Under the pieces are notes generated by a model, which worked only from the letters and a program-made list of their open reading frames with translations, was not told the DNA's origin and made no database searches. Below are positions 7,516 through 16,677 of a stretch of DNA of 54,817 nucleotides, piece after piece (within the stretch, counting starts at the first letter, position 1; each line of letters opens with the position of its first letter). The DNA lies in NCBI GenBank assembly GCA_902762375.1, contig CACWNY010000037.1, forward strand, positions 1 to 54,817, written 5' to 3'. The translations under genes were made by a program, and so were the position numbers. The stretch is from an uncultured Ruminococcus sp. (GTDB taxonomy: Bacteria; Bacillota; Clostridia; Oscillospirales; Acutalibacteraceae).

Positions 7516-8055
7516 ATGAAGAAATTTTTTGGTGAATTTAAAGAGTTCATCATGAGAGGTAATGTACTTGATTTGGCAGTAGCTGTCATCATCGGTGCAG
7601 CATTCCAGAACATCGTTACATCTTTGACAGACAACATTATTTCACCTTTAATCGGATTGTTTGCAAAGATGAATTTTGATGACCTTTCTCTTAAAATTGA
7701 GTTTCCATCACTTGTAGAAGGTGTTCTGGGAACAGAAGTAGAAATCAAATACGGTGCATTTCTGACGGCTGTTATCAATTTCCTGATTATGGCATTTATT
7801 ATCTTTTTGCTTGTCAAAGGTATCAACAAGCTGATGAGCATTGGCAAGAAAAAGGAAGAGGAAGAAGAAGCAGCTACTACCAAAGAATGTCCTTACTGTA
7901 AGAGTGAAATTGCTATCGAAGCAACAAGATGTCCTCACTGTACCTCTCAGTTGGAAGTTGAAGAGAAGAAGGCAGAAGAAGTTGTTGTAGAGGCTGTCGA
8001 AGAAGTTGCAGTAGAAACAGCGAAGGAAAAAACAACAAAAAAGGGTAAAAAATAA
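7516..8055 (+). CDS. mscL: Large-conductance mechanosensitive channel MscL with zinc-ribbon tail
   Basis: MscL is the homopentameric emergency channel that opens under membrane tension during hypo-osmotic shock. The N-terminus [30 protein letters not shown] is diagnostic: an amphipathic N-helix followed by TM1. TM2 is about residues 78-97 ([20 protein letters not shown]). The family is normally about 130-150 residues. This 179-residue protein continues with a CX2C...CX2C zinc ribbon ([18 protein letters not shown], about 120-137) and then an acidic/basic tail. Such ribbons are seen in some clostridial MscL proteins. It is followed by a carboxypeptidase gene 46 bases downstream, probably co-transcribed. 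Confidence 0.95.
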   Translation: MKKFFGEFKEFIMRGNVLDLAVAVIIGAAFQNIVTSLTDNIISPLIGLFAKMNFDDLSLKIEFPSLVEGVLGTEVEIKYGAFLTAVINFLIMAFIIFLLVKGINKLMSIGKKKEEEEEAATTKECPYCKSEIAIEATRCPHCTSQLEVEEKKAEEVVVEAVEEVAVETAKEKTTKKGKK

Positions 8056-8101
8056 GATAGTCTGCTGAAAGAACATTTACGGATAAAAGGAGGATAAAGC
8101 G

Positions 8102-9067
8102 TTGTCGGTAACGGAAAAAGTCAAACAAAAATATCCGATACTGGTTGCCCTAATATTTTTCATTTACATCAGTGCAACAGCCTTTATTCTTATTTTCTCT
8201 GCCAGTATAGGGTCTGTCATGGCAAGCGAGAAAGTGCTGATTAACGCCTTGCCGAATGTAACCAATCTGGATATTCACAGTGATTTTGTCGATGTAGAGA
8301 TGAAGAACGACCGTCTGAACAGCGGATTTCTGGTACTGGTCAATAACGACCATGCCTGTCGGTTTGACGGAGATAATCTGATAGAGATTTACGAAAGAAA
8401 CAATAAGGGAAAATTCAAAGTAGCCAATTTAGATGTCCAGCTCAACGAAACCGTTTACAGTAAAGCGGAGAATATGCTTTCCGCTCTTTGTGATGTTACG
8501 GAAAATAGCAATGTCATGATACACAGTGCTTACCGAAGCAAGCAGTTACAGGAAGAACTTTACAAAGAGGACAAAGAAAGCAAGGGTGAAGAATATCAAG
8601 GCGAAGAATTTGTCTTACTGCCGGGTTACAGTGAACATCAGACAGGATATGCTTTTGACCTTTCGATTATGGACGATGAAAATTTTTCGGTACTTGATGA
8701 AGGGAAAGAGTTTGACTGGCTGAAAAGTAACTGCGGAAAATACGGATTTATTCTGCGTTATCCCAAAGACAAAGTGGAGAAAACAGGTATAGGTTATGAA
8801 ACATGGCATTATCGATATGTAGGTTTACCCCATTCGGAATACATCATGCAGAATAATCTTTGTCTGGAGGAGTATGTAGAGCTGTTAAAGACGCATACCA
8901 TTAACAATCCCCTGTACACGACAGATTATACAACAACAACATGGATGGTTTACTATGTAGCGTCACAGTTAGGTGACCATACTGTGGTACAAGTGCCGAA
9001 AGACAGTGAATATCAGATATACGGCAACAACATTGACGGATTTATCATAGCAGTAAAAATGCAATAG
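8102..9067 (+). CDS. VanY/DacB-type D-alanyl-D-alanine carboxypeptidase
   Basis: A membrane-anchored, extracytoplasmic zinc carboxypeptidase of the LAS (VanY/M15) family, expected to remove the terminal D-Ala from peptidoglycan stem peptides. One N-terminal membrane segment (about residues 13-38) is followed by the M15 core: SAYRSKQLQEELY, PGYSEHQTGYAFDLSI (His and Asp zinc ligands) and ETWHYRYVG (third ligand and catalytic region). The start is TTG at 8102, with AAAGGAGG upstream. The ~60 residues after the catalytic core are not recognised. It is probably co-transcribed with mscL, and a strong terminator follows. Confidence 0.9.
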   Translation: MSVTEKVKQKYPILVALIFFIYISATAFILIFSASIGSVMASEKVLINALPNVTNLDIHSDFVDVEMKNDRLNSGFLVLVNNDHACRFDGDNLIEIYERNNKGKFKVANLDVQLNETVYSKAENMLSALCDVTENSNVMIHSAYRSKQLQEELYKEDKESKGEEYQGEEFVLLPGYSEHQTGYAFDLSIMDDENFSVLDEGKEFDWLKSNCGKYGFILRYPKDKVEKTGIGYETWHYRYVGLPHSEYIMQNNLCLEEYVELLKTHTINNPLYTTDYTTTTWMVYYVASQLGDHTVVQVPKDSEYQIYGNNIDGFIIAVKMQ

Positions 9068-9089
9068 CGGAAAATACATACCAACAAAA

Positions 9090-9133
9090 ACAACTGTACA
9101 GTACATTAGAAAATACTGTGCAGTTGTTTTTTG
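9090..9133 (+). terminator. Intrinsic terminator after the VanY-type gene
   Basis: A 14-base stem, ACAACTGTACAGTA (9090-9103) with TACTGTGCAGTTGT (9114-9127), runs directly into a T tract to 9133. Confidence 0.85.
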
Positions 9134-9147
9134 TTTAAAGGTTGCCT

Positions 9148-9378
9148 TGTCGGGGAGTTTCTCCCCGAACCCCTGATTTAAGGGCTGTCGCCCTTAAAAA
9201 TCCCACCCACTTTTTTGAAAAAAAGTGGACAAAAAACTTTTAATTGTCATAGCCCAATGTGTGATAATCATTCCGAACGAAGTGAGCCTTGAAAGTTTTT
9301 GTCAAACTTTTTTCAAAAAGTTTGTGGGGTCAAGGGGCAAAGCCCCTTGTGGGATTTTAAAGGGCAACGCCCTTTAAT
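9148..9378. repeat. Repeat block upstream of rsmH (two opposed units)
   Basis: The ~430 bp before rsmH hold no gene. Reverse half: TGTCGGGGAG segment, AAGGGCTGTCGCCCTT, CCACTTTTTT/AAAAAAGTGG, then AATTGTCATAGC. After ATTCCGAACGAAGTGAGCC the forward half follows: CAAACTTTT/AAAAGTTTG, AAGGGGCAAAGCCCCTT, and AAAGGGCAACGCCCTTT. Confidence 0.8.
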
Positions 9379-9417
9379 CGTGTTAGATAACTTTTCAGAA
9401 AAAACTTTTTATTTTGC

Positions 9418-9446
9418 TTGCAATTTTCATAAAGAAAGCATATAAT
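9418..9446 (+). promoter_or_regulatory. Promoter of the dcw cluster (rsmH)
   Basis: -35 TTGCAA (9418-9423), a 17-base spacer, and a consensus -10 TATAAT (9441-9446), about 50 bases upstream of the rsmH start and just after the repeat block. Confidence 0.75.
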
Positions 9447-9496
9447 GAGGGGCAGGATATAGTTGTAAAATGTTCCCAAAAAAGGAGCTGAAAATA

Positions 9497-10423
9497 TTGG
9501 AATTTTCCCATATTCCTGTGTTAAAAGAAGAAACCATTGACGCATTACAGATTGTTCCTGACGGAATTTATGTGGACGCAACGGCAGGCGGAGGGGGACA
9601 TTCCGCCGAAATATTAAAGCGTTTGTCGGAAAAAGGCAGACTGATTTTAATTGACCAAGACCCTGACGCCATTATGACAGTAAGCGAACGATTTAAAGAC
9701 AATCACAATGTTACCATCTGTCAGGGGAATTTTGCGGATATGAAAATTCTTGTCAATCGACAGGGTGTGGAGAAAATCAACGGTATTTTGATGGATATTG
9801 GTGTATCGTCAAGACAGCTTGATACACCTGAAAGGGGATTTTCCTTTCACAGTGATGCACCGTTGGATATGCGTATGAGCCAGACGGGAACCAGTGCAGA
9901 AGAACTTGTCAACAATTTGCCGTATGAAGAACTGGTAAAAATCATCAGTCGGTATGGGGAAGAAAAATTTGCCAAACCAATTACGAGAGCAATTATTCGG
10001 GAAAGGGAAAAACAGCCGATAAAAACTACCGTACAGTTGGCAGAGATTATCAAAAGTGCCGTACCGTCTTACAAAAAGCGTGAGGGACACCCCGCAAGAC
10101 AGACCTTTCAGGCATTAAGGATAGCGGTAAATGGGGAACTGGACAGACTTTCTGAAGGACTTTCGGCAGGATTTTCTTTATTGGATAAGGGAGGGGTGAT
10201 GGCGGTTATCACCTTTCATTCTTTAGAGGACAGAATTGTCAAAAAGTACATGGCAAAGCAATGTGAGGGTTGCATTTGCCCAAAAGATTTTCCTGTGTGT
10301 GTATGCGGAAAGACACCCAAAGGAGAACTTGTTGTCCGAAAAGCAGTACAAGCGTCAGCCGAAGAACTGGAGCAAAATCCCCGTTCAAGAAGTGCCAGAT
10401 TAAGAGCGATAAAAAAGTTATAA
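9497..10423 (+). CDS. rsmH: 16S rRNA (cytosine-1402-N4)-methyltransferase RsmH
   Basis: RsmH (MraW) uses S-adenosylmethionine to N4-methylate C1402 in the ribosomal P site. I start it at TTG 9497 (EFSHIPVLKEETI), because AAAGGAG lies 9 bases upstream and the family begins this way; the ATG at 9470 has no Shine-Dalgarno. The SAM-binding motif is DATAGGGGHSAEIL, followed by the typical GVSSRQLDTPERGFSF and FHSLEDRIVK motifs. The final protein is 308 residues. As in most Firmicutes it opens the dcw cluster, but the usual upstream mraZ is absent. Confidence 0.96.
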   Translation: MEFSHIPVLKEETIDALQIVPDGIYVDATAGGGGHSAEILKRLSEKGRLILIDQDPDAIMTVSERFKDNHNVTICQGNFADMKILVNRQGVEKINGILMDIGVSSRQLDTPERGFSFHSDAPLDMRMSQTGTSAEELVNNLPYEELVKIISRYGEEKFAKPITRAIIREREKQPIKTTVQLAEIIKSAVPSYKKREGHPARQTFQALRIAVNGELDRLSEGLSAGFSLLDKGGVMAVITFHSLEDRIVKKYMAKQCEGCICPKDFPVCVCGKTPKGELVVRKAVQASAEELEQNPRSRSARLRAIKKL

Positions 10424-10440
10424 TAATAAGGGAAAAAACT

Positions 10441-10469
10441 TTGACAAATGGGTTGACATATAGTACAAT
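10441..10469 (+). promoter_or_regulatory. Promoter upstream of ftsL
   Basis: A consensus -35 TTGACA (10441-10446), a 17-base spacer, and -10 TACAAT (10464-10469), starting 18 bases after the rsmH stop. It would uncouple ftsL and the following genes from rsmH. Confidence 0.75.
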
Positions 10470-10607
10470 ACAGATAATAGGCATAAAATAGGTTAGGTGT
10501 AGACAAAGGTTAAAAGGTATCAGCGGTAACAGAGGAGAAATTTCAGGAAGAGTATATTTAAGAGGGACATTGTTGAGAAAAAATCTACAATGAGCAGGGG
10601 TGGCACT

Positions 10608-11105
10608 ATGGCGTTGTTGTATCAGGAAGAGGCATACGACATTTCGCTGTTTGAAAGTGAAGCAGTTTCGGAAGAAGAAGCTGACGGCAAACGGCAACAT
10701 CAGAAAAATCAGCAGAAAGAAATTCAGCAGGCACAACAAAAACAAGAATTAAGAGGTATGATTATCCGCTGGTCAGTAATGGGAGCGGTTGCTGTTTTCA
10801 TGATAGTGCAGATTATCATAGGACAAGTACAACTGACAGAGCTTAATCAGAACATATCCAACGAAAGCAAAGCATTGGAAGAAAAACAAAGTCTTTACAT
10901 ACAGTCCAGAATGAAAGTAGAGGCAAAATATTCGTCCGATATTGTAGAAAAGAATGCACAGTCACAGTTGGGCATGAGCAGAGCGGATTCGTATCAGAAA
11001 GAATACATCAGTCTTGAAGAGGGGGACAAGGCTGAAATTGTCGAAAAAGAGGGAGAAAACATTTTTGAAATAATTGCAGAGGCAATCAGCAGTTTGTGGT
11101 CTTAA
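10608..11105 (+). CDS. ftsL: FtsL-like septum formation protein
   Basis: This is probably FtsL, the bitopic membrane protein that forms the FtsQLB/DivIB-DivIC-FtsL complex and activates septal synthesis. Sequence alone is weak evidence, as FtsL is poorly conserved; the position between rsmH and the PBP decides it. The ATG at 10608 is preferred over 10590 because AGGGGTGG precedes it. A polar cytoplasmic region of about 50 residues rich in Gln/Lys is followed by one membrane segment (VMGAVAVFMIVQIIIG). A coiled-coil-like stretch comes next (LTELNQNISNESKALEEKQS), and the FtsL-type QLGM motif lies near residue 122. It has 165 residues. Confidence 0.8.
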   Translation: MALLYQEEAYDISLFESEAVSEEEADGKRQHQKNQQKEIQQAQQKQELRGMIIRWSVMGAVAVFMIVQIIIGQVQLTELNQNISNESKALEEKQSLYIQSRMKVEAKYSSDIVEKNAQSQLGMSRADSYQKEYISLEEGDKAEIVEKEGENIFEIIAEAISSLWS

Positions 11106-11148
11106 AGAGGAAATACGGACATATACTGTAAAAATAAAAAAAGAAAGC

Positions 11149-11251
11149 GGTTGTAACATAATCAATTTGTAAGCGGAATAACATTCGATTTACGGTTTTC
11201 TGTTACAACCATTATTTTTGCATTGTTCAGCAATGTATGGGTATTGCTGAA
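11149..11251 (+). promoter_or_regulatory. Two hairpins in the leader of the PASTA-PBP gene
   Basis: GGTTGTAACA (11149-11158) pairs with TGTTACAACC (11201-11210), closing a 42-base loop and followed by ATTATTTTT. A second hairpin, TTCAGCAA (11226-11233) with TTGCTGAA (11244-11251), ends just before the AAGGAGG ribosome-binding site. No known riboswitch is recognised. It could be a weak terminator or a translational control element. Confidence 0.4.
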
Positions 11252-11268
11252 TAAGGAGGCAAGTTATC

Positions 11269-13569
11269 ATGTTTCAGGCAATATCTAAGGGAATAAGAAA
11301 ATTCATACAGAAAATCCTGCAATCCAGAAATGAAAACCTGATTGCATTCCGAACGAAAATTTTTATGGGTATTTTGATTATTGTAGGATTTGGTGTTGCT
11401 GCATTTGGCAGGCTGGCATATTTCAATATTGCACGGGGAGAGGAACTCCGAAAAAGAGCATATTCTTTACAACTCAATGATACAACGGTTTCCGCCAAAA
11501 GGGGAACTATATACGATACCAACGGCAATACACTTGCCCAGAGTGCTACAGTGTGGCAGATAGTTCTTACCCCAAACAACTTTGAAACAGACGAACAAAG
11601 AGTATTTGTATCGCAAAGACTTGCCGAAATTTTAAATCTTGACCAGAATGAAATCTTTCAGAAAACGCAGGGAAAAACTTATTATGCGATAGTCAAAAGA
11701 AAGGTAGAAACCAAAGAAAAAGATAAAGTTCTGGAATTGTGTAATGAGATTGAAGAAAAATACGGTTCAATAACACTGGTCAGTATTATTGAAGATTACA
11801 AAAGGTATTACCCTTACGGTAATTTTGCGTCCGCCGTCATAGGATTTACAGGTTCAGACGGTGCAGGACTGGAAGGAATAGAATACCAATACGACAGCTA
11901 CTTAACAGGCGTTTCAGGACGAATTATTACCGCAAGAAATGCAAGAGGGGTAGAAATGCCGTTCAAGTATGAACAGAAAGCTGACGCACAGGACGGCAAT
12001 AACCTTGTTCTCACGATTGACGAAAAAATCCAGCACACGATGGAAAAATATCTGAAACAGGGTATTGCGGAAAACAAAGTTGCCAACAGAGCGGTAGCTA
12101 TTATGATGGAGGTAGAAACAGGAGCAATATTAGGCTGGGCAGTAGAGGATGGATATGACCTCAACGACCCGTTTACGATTGCTGACCCTACTGTACAGGC
12201 AGAGATTGACAAACTTCCCGAAACACAGAAAGAAAAAGCTGAAAGTGAAGCACTCTCCAAACAGTGGAGAAATAAAGCTGTAGCTGATACTTATTATCCA
12301 GGTTCGGTATGGAAAGTCATTACCTCTTGTATGGGCTGGTCAGAGGGAACTATCACTGACCAAAGTACTTATACTTGTTCAGGGTCTTATGTTCCCTTTG
12401 AAGGAGCACGTGCAATAGGTTGTCATAAAGAGTCAGGTCACGGTTTACAGAATTTCAATCAGGCATTGTGTAACTCATGCAACCCCGCTTTTATGCAGAT
12501 AGGTCAGGCAATAGGAGCAGAAAAATTCTGGGAATATTATCAGGCGTTCGGATTTTCCGAAAAAACAGGGATAGACCTTCCTGGCGAACAGTCTGATATT
12601 TTCTTTGGTGACGGCACAGGAGCTATGCAACCAATAGACTTAGCCGTTGCCTCATTCGGACAGAACTTTGCCATTACCCCTATACAAATGGTAACGGCTA
12701 TATCCGCTGTCGGCAATGAAGGAAAACTCATGCAACCATATATAGTCAAAGAAATCACCGATACGGACGGTAATGTAGTCGAAAGCCGAAAGCCTGTTGT
12801 CAAACGCCATGTTGTTTCCAAAGAGGTTACCCAAAAAGTCATTGCGGCGATGGAAGAAAATTCCAAGACAGGTTCAGCCAAAAACAGTTATGTTGCAGGC
12901 TATCGTGTAGCAGGCAAGACGGGAACATCAGAGAAAAAGGTCTATAACGCAGATGGTTCACAGCAGTATATCGCTTCATTTTGCGGATTTGCTCCTGCCA
13001 ATGACCCCAAAGTCTGTATGCTTGTCTATTTTGATACACCTTTGGGCGACAGCTATTACGGAAGTTCGGTAGCTGCACCTGTATTTGCCAATATTATGGG
13101 TGAAGTTTTGCCCTATCTCAATATTGAAACAGAATACACCAAAGAAGAAATTGCTTTGATGGATACCACAGCCGATAATTATATAGGAGCAAATGTCAGT
13201 GAAGCAAAGAACAGAATTACAGCAGGTGGTTTCAATGTCATTGTCAAAGGTGACGGAGATAAGGTAATTTCACAGATACCCACAGCCAAATCCCGTTTAC
13301 CCCAAAATGGAACCGTAGTGCTTTATACCGATGAAGAAAGCATGAACAACGATGTTGTAGAAGTTCCCGACCTTACCAAACTTACCGTAGCGGAAGTCAA
13401 TGCAAAAGCGTCCTATAATGATTTGAATGTCAGCATTGTCGGTTCAAATGCACAGGGAGAGGGAATATCCTATTCGCAGGATATCAAGGCAGGTTCTAAA
13501 GTCAAATCAGGTACAGTCATCTCAGTCAATTTTGAACAAGACAGTAATTATGGCAGCGGTGTTATGTAA
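11269..13569 (+). CDS. Class B penicillin-binding protein (FtsI/SpoVD type) with two PASTA domains
   Basis: This is a septal D,D-transpeptidase. A short cytoplasmic part and one membrane segment (about residues 33-52) are followed by the PBP dimerisation domain, containing YYPYGNFASAVIGFTG, and then the transpeptidase domain. The catalytic motifs are SVWK (Ser346, Lys349), SCN (403-405) and KTG (550-552). Two C-terminal PASTA repeats (about 640-700 and 702-763) start YIGANVSEAKNRI and VEVPDLTKLTVAEV. The 766-residue length fits clostridial FtsI/SpoVD proteins. AAGGAGG precedes the ATG. It is partnered with ftsW two genes downstream. Whether it serves vegetative septation or sporulation cannot be decided here. 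Confidence 0.93.
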   Translation: MFQAISKGIRKFIQKILQSRNENLIAFRTKIFMGILIIVGFGVAAFGRLAYFNIARGEELRKRAYSLQLNDTTVSAKRGTIYDTNGNTLAQSATVWQIVLTPNNFETDEQRVFVSQRLAEILNLDQNEIFQKTQGKTYYAIVKRKVETKEKDKVLELCNEIEEKYGSITLVSIIEDYKRYYPYGNFASAVIGFTGSDGAGLEGIEYQYDSYLTGVSGRIITARNARGVEMPFKYEQKADAQDGNNLVLTIDEKIQHTMEKYLKQGIAENKVANRAVAIMMEVETGAILGWAVEDGYDLNDPFTIADPTVQAEIDKLPETQKEKAESEALSKQWRNKAVADTYYPGSVWKVITSCMGWSEGTITDQSTYTCSGSYVPFEGARAIGCHKESGHGLQNFNQALCNSCNPAFMQIGQAIGAEKFWEYYQAFGFSEKTGIDLPGEQSDIFFGDGTGAMQPIDLAVASFGQNFAITPIQMVTAISAVGNEGKLMQPYIVKEITDTDGNVVESRKPVVKRHVVSKEVTQKVIAAMEENSKTGSAKNSYVAGYRVAGKTGTSEKKVYNADGSQQYIASFCGFAPANDPKVCMLVYFDTPLGDSYYGSSVAAPVFANIMGEVLPYLNIETEYTKEEIALMDTTADNYIGANVSEAKNRITAGGFNVIVKGDGDKVISQIPTAKSRLPQNGTVVLYTDEESMNNDVVEVPDLTKLTVAEVNAKASYNDLNVSIVGSNAQGEGISYSQDIKAGSKVKSGTVISVNFEQDSNYGSGVM

Positions 13570-13619
13570 ATAATAAATATACCGTAAAGCCACCAAAAGA
13601 TAAGCGGAGGTAAAAAACA

Positions 13620-14651
13620 ATGAGCAGTTGGATGATAATTATTGCGGCGGTAAGTTCATTTGTGATATCGTCTGTAGTAGGAAAGTTTCTGATACCCGTA
13701 CTTCACCAGTTGAAATTCGGGCAACCCATCAGAGAGGAAGGACCTAAATCCCATCAGAAAAAATCAGGTACGCCGACAATGGGCGGTATTATGTTTATCA
13801 TAGCGTCAGTATTTGTATCTGTCGGTTGTTATGTGGCGTTATGTATTTTCGAACCGAACAATCAGTATACACAAGACCATGTGAAATTCATTGCAGGCAT
13901 TATCATGGCGATACTTTTCGGCGTTATCGGATTTGCTGATGACTTTATCAAGATTTCCCACAAGCACAATAAAGGACTTAGTGAAAAACAAAAACTTGTA
14001 TTACAGTTTTTAGTAGCGATTGCCTATGTATTTGTTTTAAAGTTAGGCGGTTGTGGTTCAGAAACAGTTATTCCCTTTTTAGGAATAGTAGATTTAGGGA
14101 TTTTTTACTGGATAATTTCTGTTGTTGTCATAGTCGGATTTGTCAACGCAACCAATCTTACCGACGGTATAGACGGACTTGACGGTTCAGTTACCTTTTT
14201 TGCCTCTATGACCTTTATGGTAATTGCAGGCTATCTGTTGAACAACGGAATGTCCGTTATGTCTGCTGCACTGGCAGGAGCTTGTTTAGGCTTTCTGGTA
14301 TGGAATTTCAACCCTGCAAAAGTATTCATGGGCGATACAGGTTCATTATTTTTAGGTGGTTATCTTTGTGCTGTTGCTTACGGTATCGATATGCCCATTC
14401 TAGTTATTCCCATAGGTATCATGTACATTATAGAGATGTTCTCTGTTATGATGCAGGTAAGCTATTTTAAAATCACGAAGAAAAGAACAGGTCAGGGAAA
14501 AAGACTTTTCAAGATGAGTCCTATCCATCATCATTTTGAAATGTGTGGCTGGTCAGAGGTCAAGATTGTGATTGTATTCAGTCTGATAACAGCGGTTATG
14601 GGTGCTTTGACCGTATTAGCCACAATCTACACTTATTCCAGCATTACTTAA
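13620..14651 (+). CDS. mraY: Phospho-N-acetylmuramoyl-pentapeptide-transferase MraY
   Basis: MraY transfers phospho-MurNAc-pentapeptide from UDP to undecaprenyl phosphate, making lipid I at the inner face of the membrane. It is a polytopic protein of about ten membrane segments. Diagnostic motifs are GTPTMGG (about residues 51-57), FADDFIK near 101-107, NLTDGIDGLDG near 178-188, and SPIHHHFE near 300-307. CGGAGG lies 9 bases before the ATG. It is followed after 22 bases by ftsW; the murD gene usually found between them is missing. Confidence 0.97.
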   Translation: MSSWMIIIAAVSSFVISSVVGKFLIPVLHQLKFGQPIREEGPKSHQKKSGTPTMGGIMFIIASVFVSVGCYVALCIFEPNNQYTQDHVKFIAGIIMAILFGVIGFADDFIKISHKHNKGLSEKQKLVLQFLVAIAYVFVLKLGGCGSETVIPFLGIVDLGIFYWIISVVVIVGFVNATNLTDGIDGLDGSVTFFASMTFMVIAGYLLNNGMSVMSAALAGACLGFLVWNFNPAKVFMGDTGSLFLGGYLCAVAYGIDMPILVIPIGIMYIIEMFSVMMQVSYFKITKKRTGQGKRLFKMSPIHHHFEMCGWSEVKIVIVFSLITAVMGALTVLATIYTYSSIT

Positions 14652-14673
14652 AAAACAGTTAGGCGGTGAATTT

Positions 14674-16143
14674 ATGGCGGAACAATCCAAATCACATTCA
14701 TCACGGCGAAAATCATCAGCATACAGCAATGACGAAAGACATACCTCTCCGCAAAACAGACGGACACCCGAAAGAAAATCATCAGGCACTACTACCCGCA
14801 CTTCCCGAAATACCTCTACACGGACTTCTGCCCCCAGACGCACTTCTGAACGGACACGAACTACAGACAGATATCGCAATGAAAATCCTGCTTCAGAAAC
14901 TTTACGCACAACGGCTACCCGAAACAGCAGTTCTCCCCGAAAAACAACCACTGTCAAGGGAAAAGCTACTGTCAAAGGAAAGAAACGCAAAAATTCTCTT
15001 ATTTATAAAGTGACAAAATTCTTTTCTATCCGTGACGGACTGGACAGACCGTTTTTTCTTCTGGTAATCGTACTGCTGATAGTCGGGATTACGATGATGT
15101 TTTCAGCGTCCTATGCGTTTGCCTATTATAATGCCGGTGACAGCTTTTACTATCTTGTCCGACAGGCAGGATTTGCAGTTGTCGGTGTAATTCTCATGAT
15201 AGGTATATCTTATTTTGACTATCGTTATCTATATAAGCTGGATAAAGCAATTTTATTAGTAGCTTTTCTTTTACTGGTCATCGTTTTGTTTATGCCCGCA
15301 AGAAATGGGGTAACTCGTTGGATAGAGATAGGCAGTCTGTTTTCCTTTCAGGCTTCAGAAGTGATGAAATTTGCTATCATTTTATTCTATGCAAAATACA
15401 GTTACGAACATTTTGAAAAGATGGGAACATTCAAATACGGTGTTTTACCAGCATTGATAGTAGCCTTACCCACTGTGTTCTTATTATATTTAGAACCGCA
15501 TTACTCTTGTATTGTCATTATTGTGATGTTGTTAGTCGTCATGATGTTTATTGCAGGGGTAAAAATCAGATGGTTTGTTGCAGGAGGAGGAGGTATCGTA
15601 GCTGTATTTCTGGCTTTAAAAATCTTTGATAAATTACAGTATGCACAGGAGCGTCTGGACGGCTGGGGACTGGCTTTAGAGGAAAATCTTTCCACTGATA
15701 TGCAATGGAAAGTATGGCAGACGATGAACTCACTTTATGCAATAGGTTCAGGAGGAATGACAGGTTTAGGCATTGGGCAATCCAGAGAAAAATATCTGTA
15801 TCTACCCGAACCACAGAATGACTTTGTGTTTGCGATTGTTGTAGAAGAATTAGGACTGATTGGCGGAGTAGTCGTGATGTTATTATTCATAGGACTAATC
15901 GTCAGAGGGATAATGATTTCGCTGGAAGCACATGACAGGTTCGGAATGTTATTGGGTGTAGGGTTGATGTCACAGATAGGCATACAGGTCTTAATCAATA
16001 TTCTTGTTGTTACCGACACATTACCGAATACCGGTATCAGTCTGCCGTTTTTCAGTTACGGAGGAACATCTTTGGTCATGTTGCTGGCACAAATGGGAAT
16101 TGTACTGTCCATTTCCCGAAATGCCAACATCGAAAAAACCTGA
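14674..16143 (+). CDS. ftsW: SEDS glycosyltransferase FtsW with long basic N-terminal extension
   Basis: FtsW is the septal peptidoglycan polymerase that works with the class B PBP. The SEDS domain begins near residue 120 (DRPFFLLVIVLLIVGITMMFSAS) and has about ten membrane segments. Typical motifs include ARNGVTRWIEIG, a conserved EEN/MQWKVWQTMNSLYAIGSGG loop, and the C-terminal FFSYGGTSLVMLL. The first ~115 residues are unusual for the family: extremely rich in Ser, Thr, Arg and Lys, without hydrophobic residues, and probably disordered in the cytoplasm. The ATG at 14674 is well supported by AGGCGGTG. It lies directly after mraY. Confidence 0.95.
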   Translation: MAEQSKSHSSRRKSSAYSNDERHTSPQNRRTPERKSSGTTTRTSRNTSTRTSAPRRTSERTRTTDRYRNENPASETLRTTATRNSSSPRKTTTVKGKATVKGKKRKNSLIYKVTKFFSIRDGLDRPFFLLVIVLLIVGITMMFSASYAFAYYNAGDSFYYLVRQAGFAVVGVILMIGISYFDYRYLYKLDKAILLVAFLLLVIVLFMPARNGVTRWIEIGSLFSFQASEVMKFAIILFYAKYSYEHFEKMGTFKYGVLPALIVALPTVFLLYLEPHYSCIVIIVMLLVVMMFIAGVKIRWFVAGGGGIVAVFLALKIFDKLQYAQERLDGWGLALEENLSTDMQWKVWQTMNSLYAIGSGGMTGLGIGQSREKYLYLPEPQNDFVFAIVVEELGLIGGVVVMLLFIGLIVRGIMISLEAHDRFGMLLGVGLMSQIGIQVLINILVVTDTLPNTGISLPFFSYGGTSLVMLLAQMGIVLSISRNANIEKT

Positions 16144-16148
16144 CAACA

Positions 16149-16656
16149 ATAATGCGTAATTCGTAATGCGTAATTCGTAATTATAGAAAAACAACCTGTA
16201 GCTGTGACAATTAAAGTTTTTTGTCCACTTTTTTCAAAAAAGTGGGCGGGGTTAAGGGGCGGCAGCCCCTTAGCAGGATTTTAAAGGGCAGCAGCCCTTT
16301 AACGGATTGTTTTCAGACAAAATTTGCGTACGCAAATTTTGATTTGGATTTTTATGAGTTTAAGGGCATTGCCCTTAAAAATCCTATCAGGGGCATTGCC
16401 CCTGAACCCCACGAACTTTTTGAAAAAAGTTCGACAAAAACTTTCAGTTGTCATAGCTGACACTTAGAGAAACAAACCGAACGAAGTGAGATTAAAAGTT
16501 TTTTGTCCACTTTTTTTCAAAAAAGTGGGCGGGGTTAAGGGGCGGCAGCCCCTTAGCAGGATTTTTAAGGGCGGCAGCCCTTAAAACAGGATTTTAAAGG
16601 GCGGTAGCCCTTTAATGAATAAAATTTCAAAACAAAATTTTCGTAAGAAAATTTTG
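16149..16656. repeat. Largest repeat block, ftsW/murG
   Basis: The 534 bp between ftsW and murG hold no gene. In order: AATGCGTAATTCG repeats (16150-16180), a forward unit with CCACTTTT/AAAAGTGG, AAGGGGCGGCAGCCCCTT, AAAGGGCAGCAGCCCTTT and CAAAATTTGC/GCAAATTTTG (16318-16341). Then a reverse unit with AAGGGCATTGCCCTT, CAGGGGCATTGCCCCTG and CGAACTTTT/AAAAGTTCG. Then a second forward unit ends in a variant stem, CAAAATTTTC/GAAAATTTTG (16633-16656), where both arms have changed together. Neither promoter nor terminator is clear. Confidence 0.8.
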
Positions 16657-16677
16657 ACATATGAGGAGAAAACTATC

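Noticed and set aside
14666..15013. 115-residue reading frame overlapping the start of ftsW
   Set aside because: It is the shifted frame of the low-complexity FtsW N-terminus. The ftsW ATG has the better ribosome-binding site and the frame leads into the SEDS domain.
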